NCBI RefSeq assembly: GCF_009455635.1
Contig: NZ_QPER01000001.1
Span: 1,798,001 to 1,862,000 of the forward strand
From: Paraburkholderia agricolaris
GTDB taxonomy: Bacteria; Pseudomonadota; Gammaproteobacteria; Burkholderiales; Burkholderiaceae
Direction: 5' to 3'
DNA: 64,000 nucleotides
This document shows, piece by piece, positions 38,402 through 46,943 of this stretch. The notes below the pieces were generated by a model. The model made no database searches. It saw nothing but the letters and a program-made list of their open reading frames with translations, and was not told the origin of the DNA. Each line of letters begins with the position of its first letter. Position 1 is the stretch's first letter. The position numbers were made by a program, and so were the translations under genes.

Positions 38402-38830
38402 ATGGAAGACACCGCACGATTGCCTTTGCCTTTGCCAGTGCCGAACGCTGACTCGCTTCCTTATTGGACCGCGGCACGGGAGCGCCGGTTGGTGATCCGC
38501 AAGTGCTCTGCATGCGAATCGCTGCACTTCATGCCGCGCTATCTATGTCCGGTCTGCTGGTCCGACCGGCTCGAATGGGTCGACAGTGGAGGCACCGGCA
38601 GCGTCCATAGCTTTACGATCATTCGCCGGGCGCCGATGTCGGCATTCGCTGCTCGTGCGCCGTATGTCGTCGCATTGATCGACCTCGATGAAGGGCCACG
38701 CATGATGGCCAACGTAATTGGCGAAGACGCGCTATCCGTGCGCATCGGCGACCGGGTCTGCGTGACGTTCGAGGATCGTGGCGACGGCGCCCGGCTTCCT
38801 CAATTCAATCGCGTTTCGGCCGAAGGCTAG
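38402..38830 (+). CDS. DUF35 OB-fold/zinc-ribbon acyl-CoA-associated protein
   Basis: The 142-residue protein has the DUF35 layout: N-terminal helix (PYWTAARERRLVIRKC), a rubredoxin-like zinc ribbon with four Cys (CSACESLHFMPRYLCPVC) and a C-terminal OB fold (GTGSVHSFTIIRRAP, YVVALIDLDEGPRMMANVIG). Such proteins partner with thiolase-like proteins; the downstream gene begins 4 bp later and is such a thiolase. In steroid degradation the ChsH2 DUF35 domain with Ltp2 forms a retro-aldolase. ATG 38402 follows GGAG at 38391-38394. Confidence 0.92.
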   Translation: MEDTARLPLPLPVPNADSLPYWTAARERRLVIRKCSACESLHFMPRYLCPVCWSDRLEWVDSGGTGSVHSFTIIRRAPMSAFAARAPYVVALIDLDEGPRMMANVIGEDALSVRIGDRVCVTFEDRGDGARLPQFNRVSAEG

Positions 38831-38834
38831 ATCC

Positions 38835-40013
38835 ATGAAAACAGCGGCATCGCTCAAGAACAAGATCGCCATTGTCGGCGTGGGTGAATCGGAGATCGGG
38901 CGTGTTCCTCACATGTCCGGACTCGGCCTGAATGCGCAGGCTGCAAAGCGCGCACTCGACGATGCGGGTCTCCAGGTATCCGACATCGACGGGGTACTGA
39001 CCGCGTACTCGTTCACCGAACCGTATTTCATGCTGGGCTCTGTGATCTGCGAATACCTTGGGCTGAAGCCCCGGTTTAACGCGTCGCTCATTACCGGGGG
39101 CGCGAGTCCGGCCGTCATGTTGAAGCATGCGGCGGAGGCGATCGCTTCCGGGCAGTGCGAAACCGTACTCGTGTGCGCGGGCGAAAATCGCGCCACTGGC
39201 CAAACGCGGGATGCCGCGGTCGCGTCATTGATGGCGGTGGGGCATCCGTATTTCGAGCAGCCGTACGGCACGTCGATTCCCGGCTTCTACGCGATGATCG
39301 CGCAGCGTCACATGCACGTATACGGCACGACGCGCGAGCAGATGGCCTCGGTCGCGGTCAACACGCGCGAACACGCTCTATTGCATCCCAATGCGCACAT
39401 GAAGAAGCCATTGACGGTGGAAGAAGTGCTCTCGGCGAAACCAATCGCGGACCCGCTTGGCATGCTCGACTGCTGTCTGATCTCCGACGCGGGCGGTGCC
39501 TTTATCGTCACCTCGGCGGAGCGCGCCGCGGACCTGAGGAGCAAGCCGATCTATTTGCAGGGGATTGGGGAGTACCACACGCACGAGCATCTGATGTGCG
39601 CACCGAGTCTGACCGAGTTTGGCGCGACGGAGTCCGGTCGTATTGCGTACGAAATGGCCGGCTTGGAGCCGCGAGATATCGATGTCGCTGAACTGTACGA
39701 CTGCTTCACCATCGTACCGATCATCGAGCTGGAGGAACTTGGTTTCTGTGAGCCGGGCGAGGGTGGGGCCTTCTTTGCCGGCGGTCATGCACGCGTGGGC
39801 GGTGCACTACCTGTCAATACACATGGCGGAATGCTCTCGCACGCGCATGCTGGCGCGGCAGGAGGTCTCTTCGGCATTGTGGAGGCGGTTCGTCAATTGA
39901 GGGGCGGACTGGGCGCGCGTCAGGTGAAGGGTGCGGAAGTCGCGCTTGTTCACAACGAAGGGGGCATTCTGTCCTCCCATTGCACGGTCATTCTGGCCAA
40001 CGCGAAAGGCTGA
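38835..40013 (+). CDS. Thiolase-like protein (SCP2/Ltp2-type), without the usual nucleophilic Cys
   Basis: The 392-residue protein has the thiolase fold of the lipid-transfer group: IAIVGVGESEIGRVP, LNAQAAKRALDDAGLQVSDIDGVL, the segment SLITGGASPAVMLKHAAEAIASG where thiolases carry the acyl-accepting Cys (none here), and the C-terminal NTHGGMLSHAHAGAAGG and HNEGGILSSH. Loss of this Cys is typical of Ltp2-like retro-aldolases and other non-thiolytic members. It is 4 bp from its DUF35 partner. The likely job is C-C cleavage of a beta-hydroxyacyl-CoA rather than thiolysis; this is inference from family and context. Confidence 0.88.
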   Translation: MKTAASLKNKIAIVGVGESEIGRVPHMSGLGLNAQAAKRALDDAGLQVSDIDGVLTAYSFTEPYFMLGSVICEYLGLKPRFNASLITGGASPAVMLKHAAEAIASGQCETVLVCAGENRATGQTRDAAVASLMAVGHPYFEQPYGTSIPGFYAMIAQRHMHVYGTTREQMASVAVNTREHALLHPNAHMKKPLTVEEVLSAKPIADPLGMLDCCLISDAGGAFIVTSAERAADLRSKPIYLQGIGEYHTHEHLMCAPSLTEFGATESGRIAYEMAGLEPRDIDVAELYDCFTIVPIIELEELGFCEPGEGGAFFAGGHARVGGALPVNTHGGMLSHAHAGAAGGLFGIVEAVRQLRGGLGARQVKGAEVALVHNEGGILSSHCTVILANAKG

Positions 40014-40215
40014 AATCATCCTGGCTAGCACCCGAGTCGCAGCTTGTCGAGGCAGCGGCTTGGGGCGACGGCGCGCGGTCGTTTTCCCGCTAAAGCTTTG
40101 CATCCTTGCTTTTCACAAGCGAGCGGGCACGTTCGCGCATGCGATTCATGCGCTTTATTTAAGCGCATCTGCGCTTGCCCATCACTAAAGATCTAAATCA
40201 GAAGGAGCAGCGTCC

Positions 40216-41361
40216 ATGAATATTGGCGTGCCGGCCGAAACAACGGCCGGTGAAACTCGAGTTGCCGCGATTCCGGAAACGGTAAAGAAACTGAGGGCCC
40301 AAGGTCATGTCGTGCGGGTGGCGTTGGGCGCGGGAGTCTCAGCGAACATCACTGACGACGCCTACCGGGAAGCAGGTGCGGAGATCACTGATCAAGCAAC
40401 CGCGCTGGGATGCGAAATGGTCCTGAAGGTACGCGCGCCTGGAGCAGATGAGTTGCGTGTCTTCCAGCGCGGCGCGGTACTCGTCGGCATGCTCGACCCA
40501 TTCGATGCCAGCGGCGCAGCGCGACTGGCGGCAGCCGGACTAACGGGATTCGCGCTTGAGGCCGCACCGCGCACGACGCGTGCGCAGAGTCTCGACGTGC
40601 TGTCTTCTCAGGCGAATATTGCGGGTTACAAAGCTGTTCTCGTTGCCGCCTATTTCTATCAGCGCTTCATGCCGATGTTGATGACCGCAGCGGGCACGGT
40701 GAAAGCCGCTCGCGTGCTGATTCTCGGCGCGGGCGTGGCCGGTTTGCAGGCGATCGCAACCGCCAGGCGCCTCGGTGCCGTGATCGAAGCGTCGGACGTG
40801 CGTCCCGCCGTGAAAGAGCAGATCGAATCCCTCGGCGCCAAATTCCTCGACGTCCCTTACGAGACCGACGAGGAGCGCGAAGCTGCGCAGGGTGTCGGCG
40901 GCTACGCGCGCGCGATGCCGGCTAGCTGGCTGGCGCGTCAGGCGTCGCTGGTCCACGCGCGCGCGAGCCAGGCCGACATTGTCATCGCTACCGCACTGAT
41001 TCCCGGCCGCACTGCGCCGACCTTGATCACGGCCGAAACTGTGCGGTCGATGAAACCGGGCTCCGTAATCGTCGATCTCGCCGCAGGACGTGGCGCGCCG
41101 TCCGACGGCTACGTGGGCGGCAATTGTCCGCTCACCGAACCTGACAAGGTAGTGGTGAAGCACGGCGTAACGATTGTCGGGCACACGAACCTGCCAGCGA
41201 TGGCCGCGGCCGATGCGTCTTCGCTCTACGCGCGAAACGTGCTCGATTTTCTTAAGCTGATCATTACCAAAGAAGGCACGTTCAACATCGATCTCGCCGA
41301 CGACATTGTTGCGGCAACGCTCCTCACGCGCGATGGTGCCGTGACGCGGACTGCGGCATAA
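40216..41361 (+). CDS. pntAA: NAD(P) transhydrogenase, alpha subunit part 1 (NAD-binding domain)
   Basis: The 381-residue protein begins with the PntA/AlaDH pattern [26 protein letters not shown] and contains the NAD-binding [30 protein letters not shown] and [22 protein letters not shown] segment (here [12 protein letters not shown]). It is the soluble domain I of the proton-translocating transhydrogenase, split from the membrane part as in many proteobacteria. It is followed by pntAB and pntB. The set generates NADPH from NADH using the proton gradient. GGAG lies 8 bp upstream of the ATG. Confidence 0.95.
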   Translation: MNIGVPAETTAGETRVAAIPETVKKLRAQGHVVRVALGAGVSANITDDAYREAGAEITDQATALGCEMVLKVRAPGADELRVFQRGAVLVGMLDPFDASGAARLAAAGLTGFALEAAPRTTRAQSLDVLSSQANIAGYKAVLVAAYFYQRFMPMLMTAAGTVKAARVLILGAGVAGLQAIATARRLGAVIEASDVRPAVKEQIESLGAKFLDVPYETDEEREAAQGVGGYARAMPASWLARQASLVHARASQADIVIATALIPGRTAPTLITAETVRSMKPGSVIVDLAAGRGAPSDGYVGGNCPLTEPDKVVVKHGVTIVGHTNLPAMAAADASSLYARNVLDFLKLIITKEGTFNIDLADDIVAATLLTRDGAVTRTAA

Positions 41362-41381
41362 GGCTCATGAGGAAACAGGGA

Positions 41382-41726
41382 ATGGAAGTTATCAATCACA
41401 CCGTCGTCAACCTGATCATCTTCGTGCTGGCGATCTACGTCGGCTATCACGTGGTCTGGAACGTCACGCCCGCGCTGCACACGCCGCTGATGGCGGTGAC
41501 CAACGCGATCTCGGCGATCGTGATCGTCGGCGCGATGCTCGCGGCAGGCCTCACCGTGGGCGACACCGGCAAGTTCTTCGGCGCGCTGGCTGTCGCGTTA
41601 GCGGCGGTGAACGTGTTCGGCGGATTTCTCGTGACGAGGCGAATGCTGGAGATGTTCAGGAAGAAAGAGCCGAAGAAGCTCACGAATGACAAAACTGCGG
41701 ACAAGACGGCCAAGGAGAACGCGTAA
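41382..41726 (+). CDS. pntAB: NAD(P) transhydrogenase, alpha subunit part 2 (membrane)
   Basis: The 114-residue protein has three to four membrane segments ([59 protein letters not shown]) and a basic tail, as in PntA domain II. The start at 41382 follows AGGAAAC/AGGGA; an in-frame ATG at 41367 is also possible. It overlaps pntB by one base (TAATG). Confidence 0.93.
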   Translation: MEVINHTVVNLIIFVLAIYVGYHVVWNVTPALHTPLMAVTNAISAIVIVGAMLAAGLTVGDTGKFFGALAVALAAVNVFGGFLVTRRMLEMFRKKEPKKLTNDKTADKTAKENA

Positions 41727-43177
41727 TGAGTCTGAACGTCGTCACGCTGCTTTATCTGGTCGCGTCGGTCTGTTTCATTCAGGCGCTCAAGGGGCTGTCG
41801 AATCCGAAGACGGCGCGCACGGGCAATACGTTCGGCATGGTCGGGATGGCGATTGCGATCCTCACGACCATCGCGCTGATCGTCAAACAGGCGAACGCGC
41901 TCGGCTCGAATCTGGGCCTCGGGCTCGGCCTGCTGCTGGTCGCGCTGGTGATCGGCGGCGCGATTGGCGCGTTCGTCGCGGCGCGCGTCGAAATGACCAA
42001 GATGCCGGAACTGGTCGCGGCGATGCACTCGCTGATCGGTCTTGCGGCCGTGTGTATCGCTTATGCGGTGGTGTCGGAGCCGGCGGCATTCGGCCTCGTC
42101 GATCCTGACAATGCGATTCCGGGTTTTCTGCCGTATGGCAATCGCGTCGAACTGTTTATCGGCACGTTTGTTGGCGCGATTACGTTCTCCGGGTCAGTGA
42201 TTGCGTTCGGCAAGCTGTCGGGCAAGTACAAGTTCCGGCTGTTCCAGGGCGCACCGGTGGTCTATGCGGGGCAGCACCTCATCAACCTGTTTCTTGCGAT
42301 CGGGATGCTCGGCTTCGGCGTGATCTTCTTCCTCACGCAATCGTGGCTGCCGTTCATCATCATGACGTTGATCGCGTTCGTGCTCGGCGTGCTGATCATC
42401 ATCCCTATCGGTGGCGCGGACATGCCGGTGGTCGTGTCGATGCTGAACTCGTATTCGGGCTGGGCGGCGGCGGGCATCGGTTTCTCGCTGAACAATCCGA
42501 TGCTGATTATTGCGGGCTCGCTGGTGGGCTCGTCGGGTGCGATCCTGTCGTACATCATGTGCCGCGCGATGAACCGCTCGTTCTTCAACGTGATTCTCGG
42601 CGGCTTCGGCAACGAGCCAGGCGCGGCGGCGGCGGGTGGCGCGGCCGAGCAGCGTCCGGTGAAATCGGGTTCCGCCGACGATGCGTCGTTCATGCTCGGC
42701 AATGCCGAAACCGTGGTGATCGTGCCGGGTTACGGCCTCGCCGTGGCGCGTGCGCAGCATGCGTTGAAGGAGCTCACCGACAAGCTGGTCGAAAAGGGCA
42801 TCGAGGTGAAGTACGCGATTCACCCGGTGGCCGGACGCATGCCGGGGCACATGAACGTGCTGCTCGCGGAAGCCGAGGTGCCGTACGACATGGTCTACGA
42901 AATGGACGACATCAACGGCGAGTTCGGTCAGGTGGACGTGGTGCTGGTGCTCGGCGCGAACGACGTGGTGAATCCGGCCGCGAAGAACGATCCGAAGTCG
43001 CCGATCGCGGGCATGCCGATCATCGAGGCGTACAAGGCGCGCACGGTCATCGTGAACAAGCGTTCGATGGCAGCGGGCTACGCCGGTCTCGACAACGACC
43101 TGTTCTACATGGACAAGACGATGATGGTGTTCGGCGACGCGAAGAAGGTGATCGAAGACATGCTGAAGGCTGCATGA
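41726..43177 (+). CDS. pntB: NAD(P) transhydrogenase, beta subunit
   Basis: The 483-residue protein has about nine membrane segments followed by the NADP-binding domain III (VVIVPGYGLAVARAQHALKEL, YAIHPVAGRMPGHMNVLLAEAEVPYD, VLVLGANDVVNPAAKNDPKSPIAGMPI). It completes the proton-pumping transhydrogenase with pntAA and pntAB. It overlaps pntAB by one base, and after it the next operon begins with its own sigma-54 promoter. Confidence 0.96.
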   Translation: MSLNVVTLLYLVASVCFIQALKGLSNPKTARTGNTFGMVGMAIAILTTIALIVKQANALGSNLGLGLGLLLVALVIGGAIGAFVAARVEMTKMPELVAAMHSLIGLAAVCIAYAVVSEPAAFGLVDPDNAIPGFLPYGNRVELFIGTFVGAITFSGSVIAFGKLSGKYKFRLFQGAPVVYAGQHLINLFLAIGMLGFGVIFFLTQSWLPFIIMTLIAFVLGVLIIIPIGGADMPVVVSMLNSYSGWAAAGIGFSLNNPMLIIAGSLVGSSGAILSYIMCRAMNRSFFNVILGGFGNEPGAAAAGGAAEQRPVKSGSADDASFMLGNAETVVIVPGYGLAVARAQHALKELTDKLVEKGIEVKYAIHPVAGRMPGHMNVLLAEAEVPYDMVYEMDDINGEFGQVDVVLVLGANDVVNPAAKNDPKSPIAGMPIIEAYKARTVIVNKRSMAAGYAGLDNDLFYMDKTMMVFGDAKKVIEDMLKAA

Positions 43178-43182
43178 GTTCG

Positions 43183-43221
43183 TGTCACTCGTGACAACAC
43201 AGCGTGTCTTCGTGGACGACA
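43183..43221. promoter_or_regulatory. UAS-like pair (or pntB terminator hairpins)
   Basis: TGTCACTCGTGACAACA (43183-43199; contains a perfect 14-bp palindrome) and TGTCTTCGTGGACGACA (43205-43221), offset 22 bp, 64 bp upstream of the sigma-54 promoter at 43285. They could also act as weak hairpins after pntB. Confidence 0.6.
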
Positions 43222-43284
43222 CGACTGCGCCGTCAAACCTATCAGCGATGCGCCAAAAGCGCGTCACCGCTGGATTCAGGAAAG

Positions 43285-43300
43285 TGGCGTAGTCCTTGCT
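43285..43300 (+). promoter_or_regulatory. Sigma-54 promoter of the 43-49 kb beta-oxidation operon
   Basis: TGGCGTAGTCCTTGCT, 44 bp upstream of the enoyl-CoA hydratase start codon. Confidence 0.85.
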
Positions 43301-43343
43301 TAATTGATGTACCCGAATCTAGCAGGTCGCACTGGAGACAGAC

Positions 43344-44114
43344 ATGCCTATTCAAACGAGTATCGACGGACAGATCGCCTACGTCACGTTGAACCGCCCT
43401 GAAGCACTCAACGCGCTGAGCTTCACGTTGCTGCAGGACCTGTCGAATGCATTCGATCAAGTCGCTGCGTCGAATGCCCGCGCACTTGTCATCACGGGCC
43501 ATGGCGACAAGGCTTTTTGCGCGGGCGCCGACATCACGGAGCTGATGAGTCGCAATCTCGTTGCCGAGCGGGATGGAGCCCTGTTTGGCCAAGCCGTGTT
43601 CGCGAAGCTCGACCGTTTGCGGATCCCGTCCATTGCGGTGATTCACGGCTATGCATTCGGCGCCGGTCTCGAACTCGCCATGGCATGCACGTTTCGCATC
43701 GTAACCGCAAAGGCCAAGGTCGGATTGCCGGAAATCAAGCTAGGCCTCATTCCAGGCTACGGCGGCACGCAGCGGCTGCCGCGACTGGTCGGGCCCGCGA
43801 AAGCGCTCGACATTATCATGTCCGGCCGCACAGTCGGCGCGGAAGAAGCGGAACGCATCGGGCTGGTCAACGCGATCGTTGGAGGCAGCGATCCGCAGGC
43901 GCTTGGTGCGCAATATGCAGCGCAGTACACCGGTTTCAGCCTCTGCGCTTCGGCCTTTGCCCGTGACGCGGTGCGCCGCGCGATGGAGGTCGATCTTGCG
44001 GAAGGCTTGCGCATCGAAGCGGACCTTTCCACGCTCGCCTATCGCACCGCCGACGCTGCGGAAGGCATGCGCGCATTCGTCGAAAAACGCCCAGCGAAAT
44101 TCAATGATATTTGA
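43344..44114 (+). CDS. Enoyl-CoA hydratase/isomerase-family protein
   Basis: The 256-residue crotonase-fold protein has VTLNRPEALNALS, oxyanion segments FCAGADITEL and GYAFGAGLELAMACTFRIVT, and the catalytic-loop region GLPEIKLGLIPGYGGTQRLPRLVG with the Glu of LPEI. It probably hydrates a 2-enoyl-CoA. It is the first gene of a seven-gene operon with acyl-CoA dehydrogenase, two 3-hydroxyacyl-CoA dehydrogenase-type proteins, a CoA-transferase, a MaoC hydratase and an SDR. Confidence 0.94.
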   Translation: MPIQTSIDGQIAYVTLNRPEALNALSFTLLQDLSNAFDQVAASNARALVITGHGDKAFCAGADITELMSRNLVAERDGALFGQAVFAKLDRLRIPSIAVIHGYAFGAGLELAMACTFRIVTAKAKVGLPEIKLGLIPGYGGTQRLPRLVGPAKALDIIMSGRTVGAEEAERIGLVNAIVGGSDPQALGAQYAAQYTGFSLCASAFARDAVRRAMEVDLAEGLRIEADLSTLAYRTADAAEGMRAFVEKRPAKFNDI

Positions 44115-44205
44115 CGTTCGCAGCGCCACCGCTACGGCAATGTTGTAAAGCGCAGGGTGCTGTATTGACTGTTGCCGCGATCGGCCCATTGACACCGGAA
44201 ATTCA

Positions 44206-45372
44206 ATGAACGTACTGGACAGAATTGACTTAAGTATCGAACTCAATGACGACGAGAAGATGATCGTCGACAGCGTGAAAACACTCGCGCGTGAGCAGAT
44301 CGCACCGCGCGCGGCAGAATACGACCGTACTGGCGCGTTTCCGCAGGCCAATATCGATGCGATCAATTCGCTCGGACTCAACGCGATGTTCGTGCCGGAA
44401 GAGTATGGCGGCGCGAAGTTGTCGTTCACGTGCTACGCGCTGTGTGTCCGTGAGATATCGAAGGCGTGCGCCTCCACCGGCATCATCTGGGCGACGAATT
44501 TTCATGCGATCAAACCGCTGATCGAATACGGCAGCCTTGCCAGCAAGCAGCGTTTTCTGCCGGCGGTCGCGCAAGGCGCGCTTGCCTCGCTGGCGATTAC
44601 GGAACCCGGCGCGGGATCGGATGCTACCGGTATGCAAACAACCTTCCGCGAAGACGGCGATCACATCGTGATCAATGGCGGAAAGACGTTCATTACGAAT
44701 GGCGACGTAGCGGACCTGTATCTGCTGTTCGGCAAGTGGGCAGGTATCGACGATCCGAAGCGGGCAATCTCGGTGTTGATTCTCGAGAAAGGTACACCGG
44801 GTCTCACGGTACTCGGCACTGAGCACAAGATGGGCACACGAGCCTCCGGCACAGCGTCGCTCGCATTTGACAACTGCCGTGTGCCGCGTGCGAACCTGGT
44901 GGGTGAGCCGGGAGATGGATTGCGCATTCTGCTCGGTTCGCTGAATCGTTCGCGGCCCAGCGTGGCAGCACATGCGCTAGGCGTTGCACGCGCGGCGTTC
45001 GAAGACGCGACCGCCTATATCAACGAGCGCAAGCAGTCGGGGCGCAAGATCATCGAGTTTCAGGGTATTCAATTCATGCTGGCCGATCTGGCGGCGGAGC
45101 TGGCCCTGTGTGAGTCATGGCTGTGGCGCGTGGCGGCAATGATCGACGCGGGCGAGACTGACTTCGGCATCGAAGCCTCAATGCTCAAAATGCGTGCCTC
45201 GGACGCCGCCATGCGCATTACCACCGACGCGGTGCAGTTGTTCGGCGGCTACGGTTACTGCTCCGACTATCGTGTCGAACGCCTGATGCGTGACGCGAAG
45301 ATCACCCAGATCTGGGAGGGAACCAATCAGGTTCACCGCCAGTTGATCGGACGAAGCTTCATTCAGAAATAG
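44206..45372 (+). CDS. Acyl-CoA dehydrogenase
   Basis: The 388-residue FAD enzyme has the family order: helical N-terminus (LNDDEKMIVDSVKTLAREQI), LAITEPGAGSDATG, GGKTFITNGDVAD, and the C-terminal VQLFGGYGYCSDYRVERLMRDAK and QIWEGTNQVHRQLIGR, where Glu about 371 is the catalytic base. It introduces the alpha,beta double bond into an acyl-CoA and passes electrons to EtfBA (28.9 kb). It lies 91 bp after the hydratase gene. Confidence 0.96.
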   Translation: MNVLDRIDLSIELNDDEKMIVDSVKTLAREQIAPRAAEYDRTGAFPQANIDAINSLGLNAMFVPEEYGGAKLSFTCYALCVREISKACASTGIIWATNFHAIKPLIEYGSLASKQRFLPAVAQGALASLAITEPGAGSDATGMQTTFREDGDHIVINGGKTFITNGDVADLYLLFGKWAGIDDPKRAISVLILEKGTPGLTVLGTEHKMGTRASGTASLAFDNCRVPRANLVGEPGDGLRILLGSLNRSRPSVAAHALGVARAAFEDATAYINERKQSGRKIIEFQGIQFMLADLAAELALCESWLWRVAAMIDAGETDFGIEASMLKMRASDAAMRITTDAVQLFGGYGYCSDYRVERLMRDAKITQIWEGTNQVHRQLIGRSFIQK

Positions 45373-45381
45373 GAGACGCAG

Positions 45382-46257
45382 ATGACGCAAATCAGAACAG
45401 TCGGCGTGGCCGGCAGCGGTACGATGGGTTGCGGCATTGCCATCGTTGCCGCGCGCGCCGGCTTCGTGACCCGGGTGTACGACACGCGGCAGGACGCGCT
45501 CGACCGCGCACGCAAGCAGACAGAAGCTTTTCTGAATAAATCGGCCGAACGCGGAAAGATTCCAGCGGATGCCGTGCCGGAAATCATGTCGCGCTGGCAT
45601 GGCACGACGAGACTCGACGATCTGGCGGATTGCGACGTGGTGATCGAGGCGGTGTTCGAAAACCTCGACGTCAAGCATCAATTGTTCAGCGCGTTGGACA
45701 AGATCTGTCCGCCGCAGACGCTATTCGCGTCGAACACGTCGACGATCTCCATTACCGAAATCGCAGGCGGCTCAGGACGAGCGGACCGCTTCGTGGGTAT
45801 GCATTTCTGCCTGCCGGCGCAATTGATGAAGCTGATCGAAATGTCGCCGGGACTGAACACGAGCGAGGAGACGTTCGAGCGTGCGTGGGCTTTCGCCGAG
45901 GCGCTCGGTCAGCGTCCGGTGAAAACGCAGGACACGCCAGGCTTCATTCTCAACTACTTCCTGATTCCATTTAACAACGACGCGATCCGTCTCGTGGAGC
46001 AGGGTGTGGCTGAAGCCGCGGATATCGACAAGGCAATCAAAGCCGCCCTGGGTTATCCAATGGGACCGATGGAGCTGCTCGATCTCGTCGGCATGGATAC
46101 GCAACGCCTGCTATGTGAAGCCATGCATGGACTTACCCACGAACCACGCGTGGCGTGTCCCCCTCTGGTTCGCAGAATGATTGCCGCGGGCTGGCTAGGC
46201 AAGAAAACCGGCCGTGGCTTCCACACTTACGACAACACGAAGATGTTCGGAGCATGA
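45382..46257 (+). CDS. 3-hydroxyacyl-CoA dehydrogenase
   Basis: The 291-residue enzyme has the Rossmann start VGVAGSGTMGCGIAIVAARAG, the ADP-ribose Asp in RVYDTRQDA, FASNTSTISITEIA, catalytic His in VGMHFCLPAQLMKLIEM, and the C-terminal helical domain with DTPGFILNYFLIPFNNDAIRLVEQG and GYPMGPMELLDLVGMD. It oxidises 3-hydroxyacyl-CoA to the 3-oxo compound with NAD+. It is in an operon and its stop overlaps the next start (ATGA). Confidence 0.96.
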   Translation: MTQIRTVGVAGSGTMGCGIAIVAARAGFVTRVYDTRQDALDRARKQTEAFLNKSAERGKIPADAVPEIMSRWHGTTRLDDLADCDVVIEAVFENLDVKHQLFSALDKICPPQTLFASNTSTISITEIAGGSGRADRFVGMHFCLPAQLMKLIEMSPGLNTSEETFERAWAFAEALGQRPVKTQDTPGFILNYFLIPFNNDAIRLVEQGVAEAADIDKAIKAALGYPMGPMELLDLVGMDTQRLLCEAMHGLTHEPRVACPPLVRRMIAAGWLGKKTGRGFHTYDNTKMFGA

Positions 46258-46943
46258 CGATGACTTATCGAATCATTCGGAAGGGCGAGAGCCGGTCGTT
46301 TCAGGAAGCTCACGCGTTCGTCGATGCCGCGCGCGACGACGCCGCCCCTCGGGTCTATATCGGCGCGCAAGCCGGCGCTGCCTTCGCTGAGGAACAGCGG
46401 CACGGTTGGCGCGCGACAGAAGTCCCGTTCGTTGCGATCGAGCTGGGTCATGAATGCCTCGCCGAGTACACAGGCGATTCCGCACGCACCGATCTCGAGG
46501 GCGGGGCAGCACCGAATGTCTTCGGCTTTGCGCGATTCAAACTCGGCAATGCCGCCCCCAGCAATCTGATCGAACTGGTCAAACCGGCGCAAGCCGATGC
46601 GGCCGCGCTGGCCAGGGCCAAAGCAGCGTTCGAAACGGCCGGCTTCGCCGTGGCAGTCTGCGGAGATTTTCCAGGGCGGATTGTCGACCGGCTTGTGCGG
46701 CCTTACTACAACGCTGCGTTGCGACGTCTCGACGAGAAACTGGCGAGCGCAACCGATTTGGATATGACGCTCCGCCTTGGTCTCGGCTACCCGGAGGGGC
46801 CGATTGCACTACTCGAACGAACTGGCCTGCAGCATCACTATCAAGTCACGCAGGCGCTTTATGACGCTTTGGGCGATAGCGCGTACGCGCCGGCTCGTCG
46901 CGCGCAGGTTGCGCACCGGCGTGCCCGGGACGCGGAGCAGTGA
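46254..46943 (+). CDS. Degenerate 3-hydroxyacyl-CoA dehydrogenase-like protein (C-terminal domain retained)
   Basis: The 229-residue protein ends with a clear HCDH C-terminal domain (GRIVDRLVRPYYNAALRRLDEKLASATDLDMTLRLGLGYPEGPIALLERTGL). The N-terminal ~110 residues have no GxGxxG and no His-Glu pair, although LIELVKP recalls the KLVEI strand. It is therefore probably non-catalytic by itself and may bind a CoA ester or pair with the complete dehydrogenase encoded just before it (ATGA overlap). An alternative start is 46260. It overlaps the CoA-transferase gene at TGATG. Confidence 0.8.
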   Translation: MTMTYRIIRKGESRSFQEAHAFVDAARDDAAPRVYIGAQAGAAFAEEQRHGWRATEVPFVAIELGHECLAEYTGDSARTDLEGGAAPNVFGFARFKLGNAAPSNLIELVKPAQADAAALARAKAAFETAGFAVAVCGDFPGRIVDRLVRPYYNAALRRLDEKLASATDLDMTLRLGLGYPEGPIALLERTGLQHHYQVTQALYDALGDSAYAPARRAQVAHRRARDAEQ

